Source of the DNA: Sediminibacterium sp.
Lineage (GTDB): Bacteria > Bacteroidota > Bacteroidia > Chitinophagales > Chitinophagaceae
Direction: 5' to 3'
NCBI GenBank assembly: GCA_030832695.1
Contig: JAURIP010000095.1
Coordinates: 1 to 6,297 of the forward strand
DNA: 6,297 bases
The translations under genes and the position numbers were made by a program. Below are positions 1-6,234 of the stretch, piece by piece. Below the pieces are notes generated by a model, which was not told the DNA's origin, did no database searches, and worked only from the letters and a program-made list of their open reading frames with translations. How positions within the stretch are numbered: position 1 is the stretch's first letter; every line of letters begins with the position of its first letter.

Positions 1-1
1 A

Positions 2-250
2 GTAGATAGTTTTACAAAGAGCGCAAAATCGATACATTATTATGATAGTATTGTTGTAATTGAAAAAGGGATAATTACAAAACCTACATCAAAAATGACA
101 GGCCATTATTCATTTAATGAAAAAATAAAGAAAAGTTTTTTTGAAAAAATTATAGTTAGACTTATAATAATTTTAAATAAAACATTGAGAATTTTTAAGT
201 TGAAGGGGGTTTTTATCAATAAAATGCTCACTATTCTAGATAAAGGCTAA
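2..250 (+). CDS. 3' end of an unrecognised gene (partial, runs off the left edge)
   Basis: This is an open frame of 82 codons from the left edge to a TAA at 248-250. In DNA this AT-rich such a run without stops is unlikely by chance, so I take it as the C-terminal part of a real plus-strand gene. The visible protein contains SIHYYDS near residues 10-16, a short hydrophobic patch (IIVRLIIIL, residues 50-58) and a basic tail rich in Lys and Ile. I do not recognise a domain. A His-aromatic-Ser segment near the C-terminus occurs in some sugar transferases with a DXD motif (family 32), and the neighbours would fit a glycan enzyme, but that is only a guess. Its stop overlaps the stop of the convergent glycosyltransferase gene by 4 nt, so the two genes meet tail to tail. 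Confidence 0.7.
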   Translation, partial: VDSFTKSAKSIHYYDSIVVIEKGIITKPTSKMTGHYSFNEKIKKSFFEKIIVRLIIILNKTLRIFKLKGVFINKMLTILDKG

Positions 251-258
251 GCCTTTTT
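242..258. terminator. Small palindrome with T-run across the convergent stop codons
   Basis: AAAGGC (242-247) and GCCTTT (251-256) form a 6-bp stem around a 3-nt TAA loop, and the T-run at 254-258 partly overlaps the stem. The loop is itself the stop codon of the plus-strand gene, and the minus-strand stop (TAG, 249-247) overlaps it. The shape and place fit a minimal terminator, mainly for plus-strand transcripts, and possibly for both directions. The stem is short and no separate U-tract lies beyond it, so strength is doubtful. Confidence 0.4.
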
Positions 259-1113
259 GCCCATTTTATTTCTTAAAAAATCAATAACTCCGACTAAAGT
301 ATAAATGTAAACTTTAGATAAATTAGGATGATATAAATAATTATTTTTTAAAATTTTCATTCTTCTTACCACTTCAATCTTGTACTTTTTATTGAGATAG
401 CTTGATCGAAAAAATAAAAACAACCCATTTCTCACAATGTAATAAACCCTAATAGGGGAATGAATAATTCTTCTTGTTAATTTCAAGTTCTTTAATGATC
501 TTCCCCAGATTAATTCCCCTATTTGATGATTCAGTAAAACATTCATGAACTGAATATTTTTAAACCCAGCATCATTAACCCTAAACGAAAAATCAATATC
601 AACAAAATCAATGAATAGATTTTCATTGAACTTGCCTATTAGTTTAAAATGGTCTAAGCAAATTATTGAACCTGATGTGATTAAAATATCAACCTCTTTC
701 ACTAAGTCTTCAACTTTAGTAAATTTTGGTTGAAAATTTATTCCAAATTGACCTACATTGGATATTGTACATTGTGAAATATTTTCCAAATAGTTTTCAA
801 AAGAAGTTTCACTAAATGAAGAGTCCTGGTCCATTGTTAATAAAAAACTATACCCATCTTTTATAGCGCTTAAAGCTGCAGTATTTAATCTTTTTGCAAT
901 ACCTAGATTTTCCCCAAAAAAGACATACTCAACCTTATTACCTAATTTGTTTAAATGAATTTCCCAATCAATATTTTTAACAGTTGAATTATCATATAGA
1001 TAAATCTTATCTAGCTTAGTTGAATAGGATAAGATATTCTCTATAATTTTATGAGGATCTTCATTATATAATATAACAACCCCAGCCAGATTGCCATTTA
1101 TGGGATATTGCAT
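247..1113 (-). CDS. Family-2 glycosyltransferase, rhamnosyltransferase-like
   Basis: The 288-residue protein has a GT-A fold family-2 glycosyltransferase pattern of the RfbN/rhamnosyltransferase-like type. Such enzymes transfer a sugar from a nucleotide donor to a lipid-linked glycan on the cytoplasmic side of the inner membrane. Visible motifs in order: GVVILYN at 11-17, YDNS at 40-43, FGENLGIAKRLN at 66-77, TMDQDSSF at 93-100 (DQD taking the DXD metal/nucleotide position), ITSGS at 145-149, and LFIDFVDIDFSFR at 166-178, followed by His196 in an NHQIGE context. The C-terminal part is basic with hydrophobic patches, as expected for membrane association. Length is normal for the family. The gene points against its neighbours in the cluster and ends inside the stop codon of the gene to the left. 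The ATG start lies in the loop of a 12-bp inverted repeat. No Shine-Dalgarno is visible. The sugar donor and the linkage cannot be read from sequence; rhamnose is only a family tendency. Confidence 0.93.
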   Translation of the reverse strand: MQYPINGNLAGVVILYNEDPHKIIENILSYSTKLDKIYLYDNSTVKNIDWEIHLNKLGNKVEYVFFGENLGIAKRLNTAALSAIKDGYSFLLTMDQDSSFSETSFENYLENISQCTISNVGQFGINFQPKFTKVEDLVKEVDILITSGSIICLDHFKLIGKFNENLFIDFVDIDFSFRVNDAGFKNIQFMNVLLNHQIGELIWGRSLKNLKLTRRIIHSPIRVYYIVRNGLFLFFRSSYLNKKYKIEVVRRMKILKNNYLYHPNLSKVYIYTLVGVIDFLRNKMGKKA

Positions 1114-1139
1114 AAATGTAAATGTAACATAAATGGCAA
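1091..1139. repeat. Perfect 12-bp inverted repeat around a glycosyltransferase start codon
   Basis: TTGCCATTTATG (1091-1102) and CATAAATGGCAA (1128-1139) are exact reverse complements separated by 25 nt. The left arm lies in early codons of the minus-strand glycosyltransferase and the right arm in the divergent spacer, so in the minus-strand mRNA the ATG at 1113-1111 falls in the hairpin loop. The loop also carries the hexamer AAATGT twice in tandem (1114-1125). It could be a regulatory mRNA hairpin, a protein-binding operator or a recombination scar. The arms are seen directly; any function is inferred. Confidence 0.6.
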
Positions 1140-1180
1140 AAAAATACTAATTTCAATTATAAAAATCTTTCTCAAAAGAC
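1114..1180. promoter_or_regulatory. Divergent spacer between two glycosyltransferase genes
   Basis: These 67 bp separate the start of the minus-strand glycosyltransferase from the ATG of the plus-strand one, so promoters for both directions should lie here or inside the flanking genes. I find no good match to the Bacteroidota TTG-N19-TAnnTTTG pattern on either strand. The nearest are TACATTTA on the minus strand just before the ATG, with a TTG only about 16 nt upstream, and TAATTTCA on the plus strand. The right half is strongly A/T-rich with a run of seven A. The region holds the right arm of the inverted repeat at 1091-1139. Confidence 0.35.
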
Positions 1181-2122
1181 ATGAAGAATCCTATAATTTC
1201 AATTTGTATCCCTGCTTATAAGCGAATTGATTACTTAAAAAGATTGCTTTGTTCAATTGAGATTCAAAAATTTAAGGATTATGAGGTTATAATATCCGAT
1301 GATAGCAATGATCATTCTGTTGCAGCACTATTGAAAGAATTTAATGGGAGATTCGAGATAAAGTACTTTAAAAATGAAAAAGCGCTTGGTACCCCGGCCA
1401 ACTGGAATAATGCCATTTCAAAAGCAACAGGAGAATGGATTAAATTAATGCATGACGATGATTGGTTTGATAATGAGCATTCCTTAGAAAAATTTGCATT
1501 GGCTAGAAATAATAATAATAAATTTATTTTTTCAGCTTATACAAATAAAACCGAATTAACGAATAATATTGAAAAGAAGTTTTTTAACGAAAATTTAAAA
1601 ACTATCATTTTAAAAAATCCTTTACGACTTTTAGCTAAAAATAGTATAGGACCTCCGAGCGTAACTTTATTTCATAATAGTATTAAGGATAAATATGACG
1701 AAGGTCTGAAATGGAGAGTAGACATTGAATATTATATAAGAAATATTAGTAAAGGAATTGAATTTACCTACATTAATGAACTATTAATTAATGTAGGGGT
1801 GAGCGAAAGCCAAGTAACCAATTATTGTTTAAATGTTCCTTCTGTAGAAATACCAGAAATGTATATTCTTTTATCCAAATATGGAACTAGCCCCTTAAAG
1901 AATATAATGGTATATGATGCCTATTGGAGAATTCTTAGAAACACGCATATTCATTCTAAAAGCAAACTTGAATCCTTTGGACAAACCGATTGGCCAGCCG
2001 TTATCTTAAGTATGGTTGAACTACAATCTAAGTTTAACCAAAGTACTTTAAGAAACGGGGTCATATCCAAAACATTAATGAGTATATCTTATATTTATAA
2101 TCAACTTAAATCAAACTTGTAA
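1181..2122 (+). CDS. Family-2 glycosyltransferase
   Basis: The 313-residue protein is a GT-A fold family-2 glycosyltransferase, expected to add one sugar to a lipid-linked oligosaccharide in the cytoplasm. Visible motifs: the N-terminal strand ISICIPAYKR at 6-15, the donor-binding ISDDSND at 38-44, GTPANWNNAISKATGEWIKLMHDDDW at about 70-95 with HDDD as the DXD metal site, GPPS at 157-160, and an acidic WRVDIEYYIR segment at 178-187 (Asp181 or Glu183) where the catalytic base is usually placed. No transmembrane segment is evident. The ATG is chosen because the conserved first strand begins five residues after it; it is preceded only by an A-rich stretch with no Shine-Dalgarno. The gene opens the plus-strand run with the next glycosyltransferase and the flippase. 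The next gene starts 3 nt after its stop in the same frame, suggesting translational coupling. Donor and acceptor are unknown. Confidence 0.94.
   Translation: MKNPIISICIPAYKRIDYLKRLLCSIEIQKFKDYEVIISDDSNDHSVAALLKEFNGRFEIKYFKNEKALGTPANWNNAISKATGEWIKLMHDDDWFDNEHSLEKFALARNNNNKFIFSAYTNKTELTNNIEKKFFNENLKTIILKNPLRLLAKNSIGPPSVTLFHNSIKDKYDEGLKWRVDIEYYIRNISKGIEFTYINELLINVGVSESQVTNYCLNVPSVEIPEMYILLSKYGTSPLKNIMVYDAYWRILRNTHIHSKSKLESFGQTDWPAVILSMVELQSKFNQSTLRNGVISKTLMSISYIYNQLKSNL
1767..1797. repeat. Perfect 11-bp inverted repeat inside a coding region
   Basis: CCTACATTAAT (1767-1777) and ATTAATGTAGG (1787-1797) are exact reverse complements around a 9-nt loop. They lie within the glycosyltransferase gene at 1181-2122 and encode a stretch reading about YINELLINVG. 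The repeated Ile-Asn pair in the protein accounts for part of the symmetry. It could form a stable mRNA hairpin, but chance in AT-rich coding sequence is a fair explanation. Confidence 0.5.
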
Positions 2123-2125
2123 ATA

Positions 2126-3130
2126 TTGAAGCTTTCTATCATCATAGTAAATTATAAATCGGCTCAACTAATAGATGATTGCCTTTCTAGTGCAAAGGCA
2201 TTTGATTCATTTAATGATTTCGAATGGATTATTGTAGACAACCAATCTAATGATAACAGCAAAGAAATTTTAACTTCAAAATACCCAGCATTAACTTGGG
2301 TTGACATGGGATACAATGCCGGATTTTCAAGGGCTAACAATGCAGGCATAAGAATTGCTAAGGGTGAATTTGTTTTATTATTAAATCCAGATACGCTAAT
2401 TCTAAACGATGCCATTAGCAAATGTCTACATCAATTTGCCAATTCCACGAATGTTGCATGTGGGGTTCAATTATTAAACAAGGATCTAACAAATCAATTT
2501 TCTGGTAGTAATTTTATGATAGGGGGTATTAACCAATTACTGCCGCTCCCTTATTGGGGTAGTTTATTGAAAAATATTTCACAACTGTTGTCAATTAAAA
2601 AACCAAGCGTAGATATTGCCTCAGATTTCGAAAAAGTAGAATGGATAAACGGGGCATTTTTAATGGTTAAAAAGGAAGCCGTTGATAAAGCAGGTCTAAT
2701 GGATGAAGACTTTTTTTTATACGCAGAAGAAATTGAATGGTGTAGCAGACTAAATCAAGAAGGAAGCCTCATGATTTATGGCAATATGCATGTTATACAT
2801 CTGATAGGTGAAACCATTACAAAAGCGGCTAATTCAAACGATAGTACTTATTTAAATTTATTCGACAGAAAAGGACTTCAGTTAATATTGAGCAATCATT
2901 TAAGAATTAGGAAGCAATATGGGATATTTTGGTTTTTATTTCAGTTGTTAAATTATACTTGCGCTGTGCCCATTTATTTAATAGTAGGACTTCTTGAAAA
3001 TATATTAAAATTTAGAAGCCCCCTCAACGATATTAAAAAAGCAATAGGCTTGGCAAAAAATGTATGTATAGTTTGGAGCTATTCAATAATAATAATCCTC
3101 AATAAGCCCTATTTCTATAAAGTTCTATAA
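2126..3130 (+). CDS. Family-2 glycosyltransferase, WbbL-like, TTG start
   Basis: The 334-residue protein resembles the WbbL/rhamnosyltransferase branch of family 2. Motifs: LSIIIVNYKS at 3-12, IIVDNQSNDNS at 35-45, the characteristic GYNAGFSRANNAG at 62-74, LLLNPDT at 84-90 (NPD at the DXD position), EWINGAFLMVKKEA at 172-185, and DEDFFLYAEEIEWCSR at 193-208, followed by H225 before GET. Residues about 266-290 are hydrophobic (FWFLFQLLNYTCAVPIYLIVGLL) and a second weaker hydrophobic patch lies at 312-325, so the C-terminus is probably membrane-associated. The start is forced: the stop of the preceding gene is in the same frame at 2120-2122, leaving only ATA and TTG before the conserved first strand, and there is no ATG until residue 61. 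TTG at 2126 is therefore the likely start, probably reached by translational coupling. The gene continues the operon toward the flippase, 29 nt downstream. Confidence 0.93.
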   Translation: MKLSIIIVNYKSAQLIDDCLSSAKAFDSFNDFEWIIVDNQSNDNSKEILTSKYPALTWVDMGYNAGFSRANNAGIRIAKGEFVLLLNPDTLILNDAISKCLHQFANSTNVACGVQLLNKDLTNQFSGSNFMIGGINQLLPLPYWGSLLKNISQLLSIKKPSVDIASDFEKVEWINGAFLMVKKEAVDKAGLMDEDFFLYAEEIEWCSRLNQEGSLMIYGNMHVIHLIGETITKAANSNDSTYLNLFDRKGLQLILSNHLRIRKQYGIFWFLFQLLNYTCAVPIYLIVGLLENILKFRSPLNDIKKAIGLAKNVCIVWSYSIIIILNKPYFYKVL

Positions 3131-3159
3131 GCAAAGGCATATTTCAATATATTTGTAAT

Positions 3160-4680
3160 ATGGGAATCATTCAAAAACAAGGCATGAAATCGTCATTATT
3201 TATAATGATTGGCTTTGTTATTGGCGCCTTTAATTTATTGGTGCTTTTCCCGCTTTTCTTCTCAAAATCAGACCAAGGACTTGTAAGAGCCATGATTGAT
3301 ATTGGAGCTACCCTATCCATATTTTGTACTTTAGGCACACTTCCCGTTGTCTATAAATTTTACCCCTTTTACAACCAGTACTTAGGCCCTAAAAAAAACG
3401 ATCTGCCTTTTATTACCTTAATGGTAAATTTAATTGGTTTTGGTTTGCTATTATTAATAGGATGGCAACAGAAGGATTTTATTGTCAGAAAGTTAGGAAA
3501 ATCACCCGACTTAGCTGTTTACTTTAATTATGTTTACCCCTATACCTTTTTCATTTTAATGTTTATATGGCTAGAAGGTTTTGCTTGGGGTTTAAGAAAA
3601 GGAGTTATTACCAACTTTCTTAAAGAGACGCTTATTAGAATTTTAACTACAGTGCTTATTTTAGCCTTTGGTTTTAAATTTATAAGTCTCCCCGTTTTTA
3701 TAATGCTATTTAGTGGTATCTATTTAATCCCTGCCTTAATTCTTTTATATACGCTAATACAAACCAAAGAATTTTCACTTAGAAATTTTAAAATAAGCAG
3801 TGTTACCAGAAGATTAAAAGGAAGGATGATTAATTTTGCGCTGTTTGTTTTCGCAGGCCAGTTTTTTAATTTATTAGCCAAAACAACCGATACTTTTTTA
3901 ATATTTGGACTGAGAGGTTTAAGTGATACCGCCATTTTTGCTATAGCCACCTATGTTTCTGCCATATTAGAAATTCCTCAGCGTAGCTTAAACTCCATTA
4001 CCATTCCTATTTTAGCAGAGTCATGGAAAAATAAAGACATGGCCAATATCAAAAACATTTACCATAAAAGTGTATCCAACTTACTAGCCATTGGCCTTTT
4101 GTTGTTTGGACTCATATGGTTAAACATAGATAATCTGGTTGCTTTTTTAAATTTCATCAGCAATAAATACGGTGGCGGCTATGACGAATTACCCAAACTT
4201 ATTTTTATTCTAGGTTTGGCCAAATTAATTGATATAGGCACAGGAGTCAATAGTCAAATTATTGGCACTTCTAATTACTGGAAATTCGATTTTTATACCA
4301 ACCTATTCTATATTATCCTATCGCTTCCCTTGAATATTTTTTTAATTAATAGTTATGGGCTAGAGGGCCTTGCATTTTCAAATTTAGTAGCACTAACTTT
4401 ATACAATAGTATTCGCTTTGGATTTTTGTATAAGAAATTTAATTTACAGCCCTATACATGGAGACATGGTATCTTTTTAATTTCAAGTATTATACTTATG
4501 CTTTTAGTTCATCAGTTACCAATTGCAAATAACTTTTTCTTAAATATATTTATTCAATCTGCAACCTTCAGTGTTTCTTTTTATCTTTTAGTAAAATGGA
4601 TTAACCCATCTCCTGAAGTATTGTCATTATTCAACTCCTTTTTTAAGAATAATTTCTTGAAGCTATTCAAGAAAAATTAA
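3160..4680 (+). CDS. Wzx-like oligosaccharide flippase (MOP superfamily)
   Basis: The 506-residue, very hydrophobic protein fits the polysaccharide-biosynthesis flippase family (Wzx/RfbX type, MOP superfamily), which moves undecaprenyl-diphosphate-linked repeat units from the cytoplasmic to the periplasmic face of the inner membrane. By eye there are about 12-14 membrane segments, roughly at residues 11-34, 46-66, 84-102, 121-145, 158-172, 175-200, 222-250, 256-272, 305-330, 345-362, 378-397, 401-422, 436-452 and 458-480. The opening GIIQKQGMKSS just before the first helix, with a Gln-Gly pair followed by Lys/Ser, is common in Bacteroidota members. EIPQRSLNSITIPILAESW at 271-289 looks like the conserved cytoplasmic loop of the family. 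The tail is basic. Length is typical. The gene is the last of the plus-strand run, 29 nt after the second glycosyltransferase, which supports a Wzx/Wzy-type pathway, although no polymerase is in the window. I assign no symbol beyond wzx-like. Confidence 0.92.
   Translation: MGIIQKQGMKSSLFIMIGFVIGAFNLLVLFPLFFSKSDQGLVRAMIDIGATLSIFCTLGTLPVVYKFYPFYNQYLGPKKNDLPFITLMVNLIGFGLLLLIGWQQKDFIVRKLGKSPDLAVYFNYVYPYTFFILMFIWLEGFAWGLRKGVITNFLKETLIRILTTVLILAFGFKFISLPVFIMLFSGIYLIPALILLYTLIQTKEFSLRNFKISSVTRRLKGRMINFALFVFAGQFFNLLAKTTDTFLIFGLRGLSDTAIFAIATYVSAILEIPQRSLNSITIPILAESWKNKDMANIKNIYHKSVSNLLAIGLLLFGLIWLNIDNLVAFLNFISNKYGGGYDELPKLIFILGLAKLIDIGTGVNSQIIGTSNYWKFDFYTNLFYIILSLPLNIFLINSYGLEGLAFSNLVALTLYNSIRFGFLYKKFNLQPYTWRHGIFLISSIILMLLVHQLPIANNFFLNIFIQSATFSVSFYLLVKWINPSPEVLSLFNSFFKNNFLKLFKKN
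4653..4674. repeat. 9-bp hairpin at the 3' end of the flippase gene
   Basis: TTTCTTGAA (4653-4661) and TTCAAGAAA (4666-4674) pair perfectly around a 4-nt GCTA loop, ending three bases before the stop codon. It encodes the last residues of the flippase. No T-run follows on either strand, so it does not look like an intrinsic terminator by itself. With the next hairpin at 4696-4719 it makes a tandem structure at the transcript end that could stabilise the mRNA. Confidence 0.45.
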
Positions 4681-4695
4681 TCTTAACCCCCTACT

Positions 4696-4724
4696 AATAA
4701 AGCTACTAAATACTTTATTTTTTT
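4696..4724 (+). terminator. Intrinsic-terminator-like hairpin after the flippase
   Basis: AATAAAG (4696-4702) and CTTTATT (4713-4719) form a 7-bp stem with a 10-nt loop. A run of seven T (4718-4724), partly within the stem, follows at once. The site is 15 nt after the flippase stop and overlaps the last codons of the convergent methyltransferase gene. The stem has only one G-C pair, so it is weak, but place and U-tract fit the end of the plus-strand operon. CTACTAA occurs twice here (4691-4697 and 4703-4709). Confidence 0.5.
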
Positions 4725-5467
4725 GTTGCTAATGTAATTAAATGAAAAGGGTAAAAGTTTTGTTGAAAATCAACTGTAAAGCCAGTGTATGAAAGCAAAT
4801 CTTTAATTAGCTCAAAGTTAAAAACATGGTGATGCACTGCCCGATAAGATAAATTCTGAATTGTTCTTTCTTTAAGAATATCTCTTGAGCCTAATGCTTT
4901 GTCTAAATCCATATCGTGTAAATCAATTACTTCATTATAATGCGTATCGTCATCTTCTTGAACATCATTATTATAATCCTCAATCAAGTGTTCTAACTTA
5001 GTAATTGGGCGTTTTCGATCAAAAGTGACACTACTATCTGGTAAAATTAAAACTAGCCTACCCGTTTCTTTCAAAACCCTGCGCCAATGATTTAAAGCTT
5101 TGATTGGATTTGCAATATGTTCTAATGAATGACTAGATAATAAAAAATCAAATTGATTGTCTTTTAACAAACTCAAATCTGAACCTTCTGCAATATACTG
5201 GAACCCAAAAAGATTTTTATAATAATTATAATTTTCCCCTTCCTTGATTTTGCCTTCCCAAATTGTTTTATTGGAGAAATTAACTCCATCTACTTTTTCA
5301 GCAAATAAATAAACAGGCATCGCCCCCTTGATACTAAAGATATTACTTGGACCTCCGATTTCAATACCCTTAAGCCCTTTGAAAGTTTTAGCAATTTTTA
5401 TTAACCTTCTTTTTTCAGGCTGTCTTAAATATGAAGCTAGCGTGATGGCCTTGTCAATTAGATTCAT
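4715..5467 (-). CDS. SAM-dependent methyltransferase (class I, Methyltransf_11-like)
   Basis: The 250-residue protein has a class I Rossmann-like methyltransferase layout. Motif I is GIEIGGPSNIF at 34-44, a GGPS variant of the usual GxGxG SAM-binding loop. FDFLLSSHSLEHIANP at 106-121 carries the typical motif after strand 4, and HWRRVLKETGRLVLILPD at 127-144 matches the strand-5 region. The segment FDRKRPITKLEHLIEDY at 149-165, followed by an acidic EDDDTHYNEV and a His-rich HHHVFNF at 212-218, is shared by methyltransferases I associate with glycan and glycosyltransferase clusters. The substrate is therefore plausibly a sugar of the neighbouring polysaccharide, but this is inference. The ATG lies one base after the mqnA stop, so the two genes are almost surely co-transcribed from upstream of mqnA and coupled in translation. 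A role linked to quinones is less likely: the sequence does not look like UbiE/MenG. Confidence 0.88.
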   Translation of the reverse strand: MNLIDKAITLASYLRQPEKRRLIKIAKTFKGLKGIEIGGPSNIFSIKGAMPVYLFAEKVDGVNFSNKTIWEGKIKEGENYNYYKNLFGFQYIAEGSDLSLLKDNQFDFLLSSHSLEHIANPIKALNHWRRVLKETGRLVLILPDSSVTFDRKRPITKLEHLIEDYNNDVQEDDDTHYNEVIDLHDMDLDKALGSRDILKERTIQNLSYRAVHHHVFNFELIKDLLSYTGFTVDFQQNFYPFHLITLATKK

Positions 5468-5468
5468 G

Positions 5469-6218
5469 TTATTTATTTTTAATTAATTCTAAAAATAGCT
5501 CCAGCCCCTTTCTTTTCTCAGGGGTGAGTTCGTAGCTAATATTTTCAGTATAATATTTTTGCAAATCATATACTTGCTCAGCAGCAGATATTAAAGCAAT
5601 TACTTGCTCCAAATTTGACAAGCCATATCCGTTGGCTGCATCAAAGGCCTCCATAAATTCAGCAGGAATGGGTTTATTGGCCACCCAAGCAGCAAAAACA
5701 AAGGGAAGTCTAGAATACTGCTTCCACGCTAAGCCTAGGTCATATACATGTTCAAAACGGTTTAAACTAGTCAAGGCGCGGTCTCCAATAATTACCCCAG
5801 CAGTTGTCCCTGAAATTTCATTTATATAGCCTTCAGTGGCTATTAAAAACTCGACCTCTTTATTCCAATATTGAGCTAATAAAAGCTTTGCCAATTGAAC
5901 GGAGGTTCTGCTTTGATAGTCTAAATACACCTTTTCAATTTGATCTATGGGTACTTGGCTAAATAAAGCCACTGAAGCCACTTCCCCCTCTGTACCAATC
6001 ACATATTTTGAAACAATCAGCGGGTTCGATAATAGAGGCATGATGGCCACAGGAATAAGGCCAATATCAATGGTATCGTCTAATAAATCTTGGGCTATTT
6101 GAGCAGGGTAAGACTTCACTAAATGAATGCTGTCAAGAAAAGGACTTTGCTCCATTCCTAGTAATAATGGGCGGGTATTTAAATAACTTACCGCGCCTAT
6201 GCGCCATTTTTTGTCCAA
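5469..6218 (-). CDS. mqnA: Chorismate dehydratase MqnA (futalosine menaquinone pathway), TTG start
   Basis: MqnA dehydrates chorismate to 3-[(1-carboxyvinyl)oxy]benzoate, the first committed step of the futalosine route to menaquinone, in the cytoplasm. The 249-residue length fits. Family motifs: RIGAVSYLNTRPLL at 6-19 with the conserved Asn14, DIGLIPVAIMPLL at 51-63, ASVALFS at 81-87, LDYQSRTSVQLAKLLL at 99-114, GVIIGDRAL at 141-149, VYDLGLAW at 158-165 and LPFVFAAWV at 171-179. This set separates it from the related MqnD, which lacks the SYLNT opening. There is no ATG between the upstream in-frame stop and the conserved N-terminus; TTG at 6218-6216 is the plausible start. The codons look less AT-rich than those of the glycosyltransferase genes, in line with a conserved backbone gene. 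The other mqn genes are not in the window, which is common because the pathway genes are often dispersed. Confidence 0.95.
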   Translation of the reverse strand: MDKKWRIGAVSYLNTRPLLLGMEQSPFLDSIHLVKSYPAQIAQDLLDDTIDIGLIPVAIMPLLSNPLIVSKYVIGTEGEVASVALFSQVPIDQIEKVYLDYQSRTSVQLAKLLLAQYWNKEVEFLIATEGYINEISGTTAGVIIGDRALTSLNRFEHVYDLGLAWKQYSRLPFVFAAWVANKPIPAEFMEAFDAANGYGLSNLEQVIALISAAEQVYDLQKYYTENISYELTPEKRKGLELFLELIKNK

Positions 6219-6224
6219 TTGAAT

Positions 6225-6232
6225 TAACTTTG
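6225..6232 (+). promoter_or_regulatory. Possible plus-strand -7 box TAACTTTG
   Basis: TAACTTTG matches TAnnTTTG exactly and points rightward. It shares a near-palindrome, CTTTG-TG-CAAAG (6228-6239), with the minus-strand box, so the two promoters would overlap head to head. No TTG lies 19 nt upstream; the TTG at 6211-6213 is only 11 nt away. A weak candidate for a gene starting at or beyond the right edge. Confidence 0.25.
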
Positions 6233-6234
6233 TG

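Noticed and set aside
2164..2421. Minus-strand open frame of 85 codons
   Set aside because: It lies wholly inside the well-supported plus-strand glycosyltransferase at 2126-3130 and has no recognisable domain.
3113..3130. Direct repeat TTCTATAA twice at the end of the second plus-strand glycosyltransferase
   Set aside because: It is only 8 bp of A/T-rich sequence 2 nt apart, with no sign of a mobile element.
3148..3155. TATATTTG just upstream of the flippase, an exact match to the -7 consensus TAnnTTTG
   Set aside because: No TTG lies about 19 nt upstream, the predicted start would fall on the ATG itself, and such 8-mers are common in AT-rich DNA. The gene is more simply the end of the operon.
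3720..3950. Minus-strand open frame of 76 codons
   Set aside because: It is antisense to the flippase, and its composition follows from the membrane-protein codons opposite.
5632..5829. Plus-strand open frame of 65 codons
   Set aside because: It is antisense to mqnA, whose family motifs run straight through the interval.
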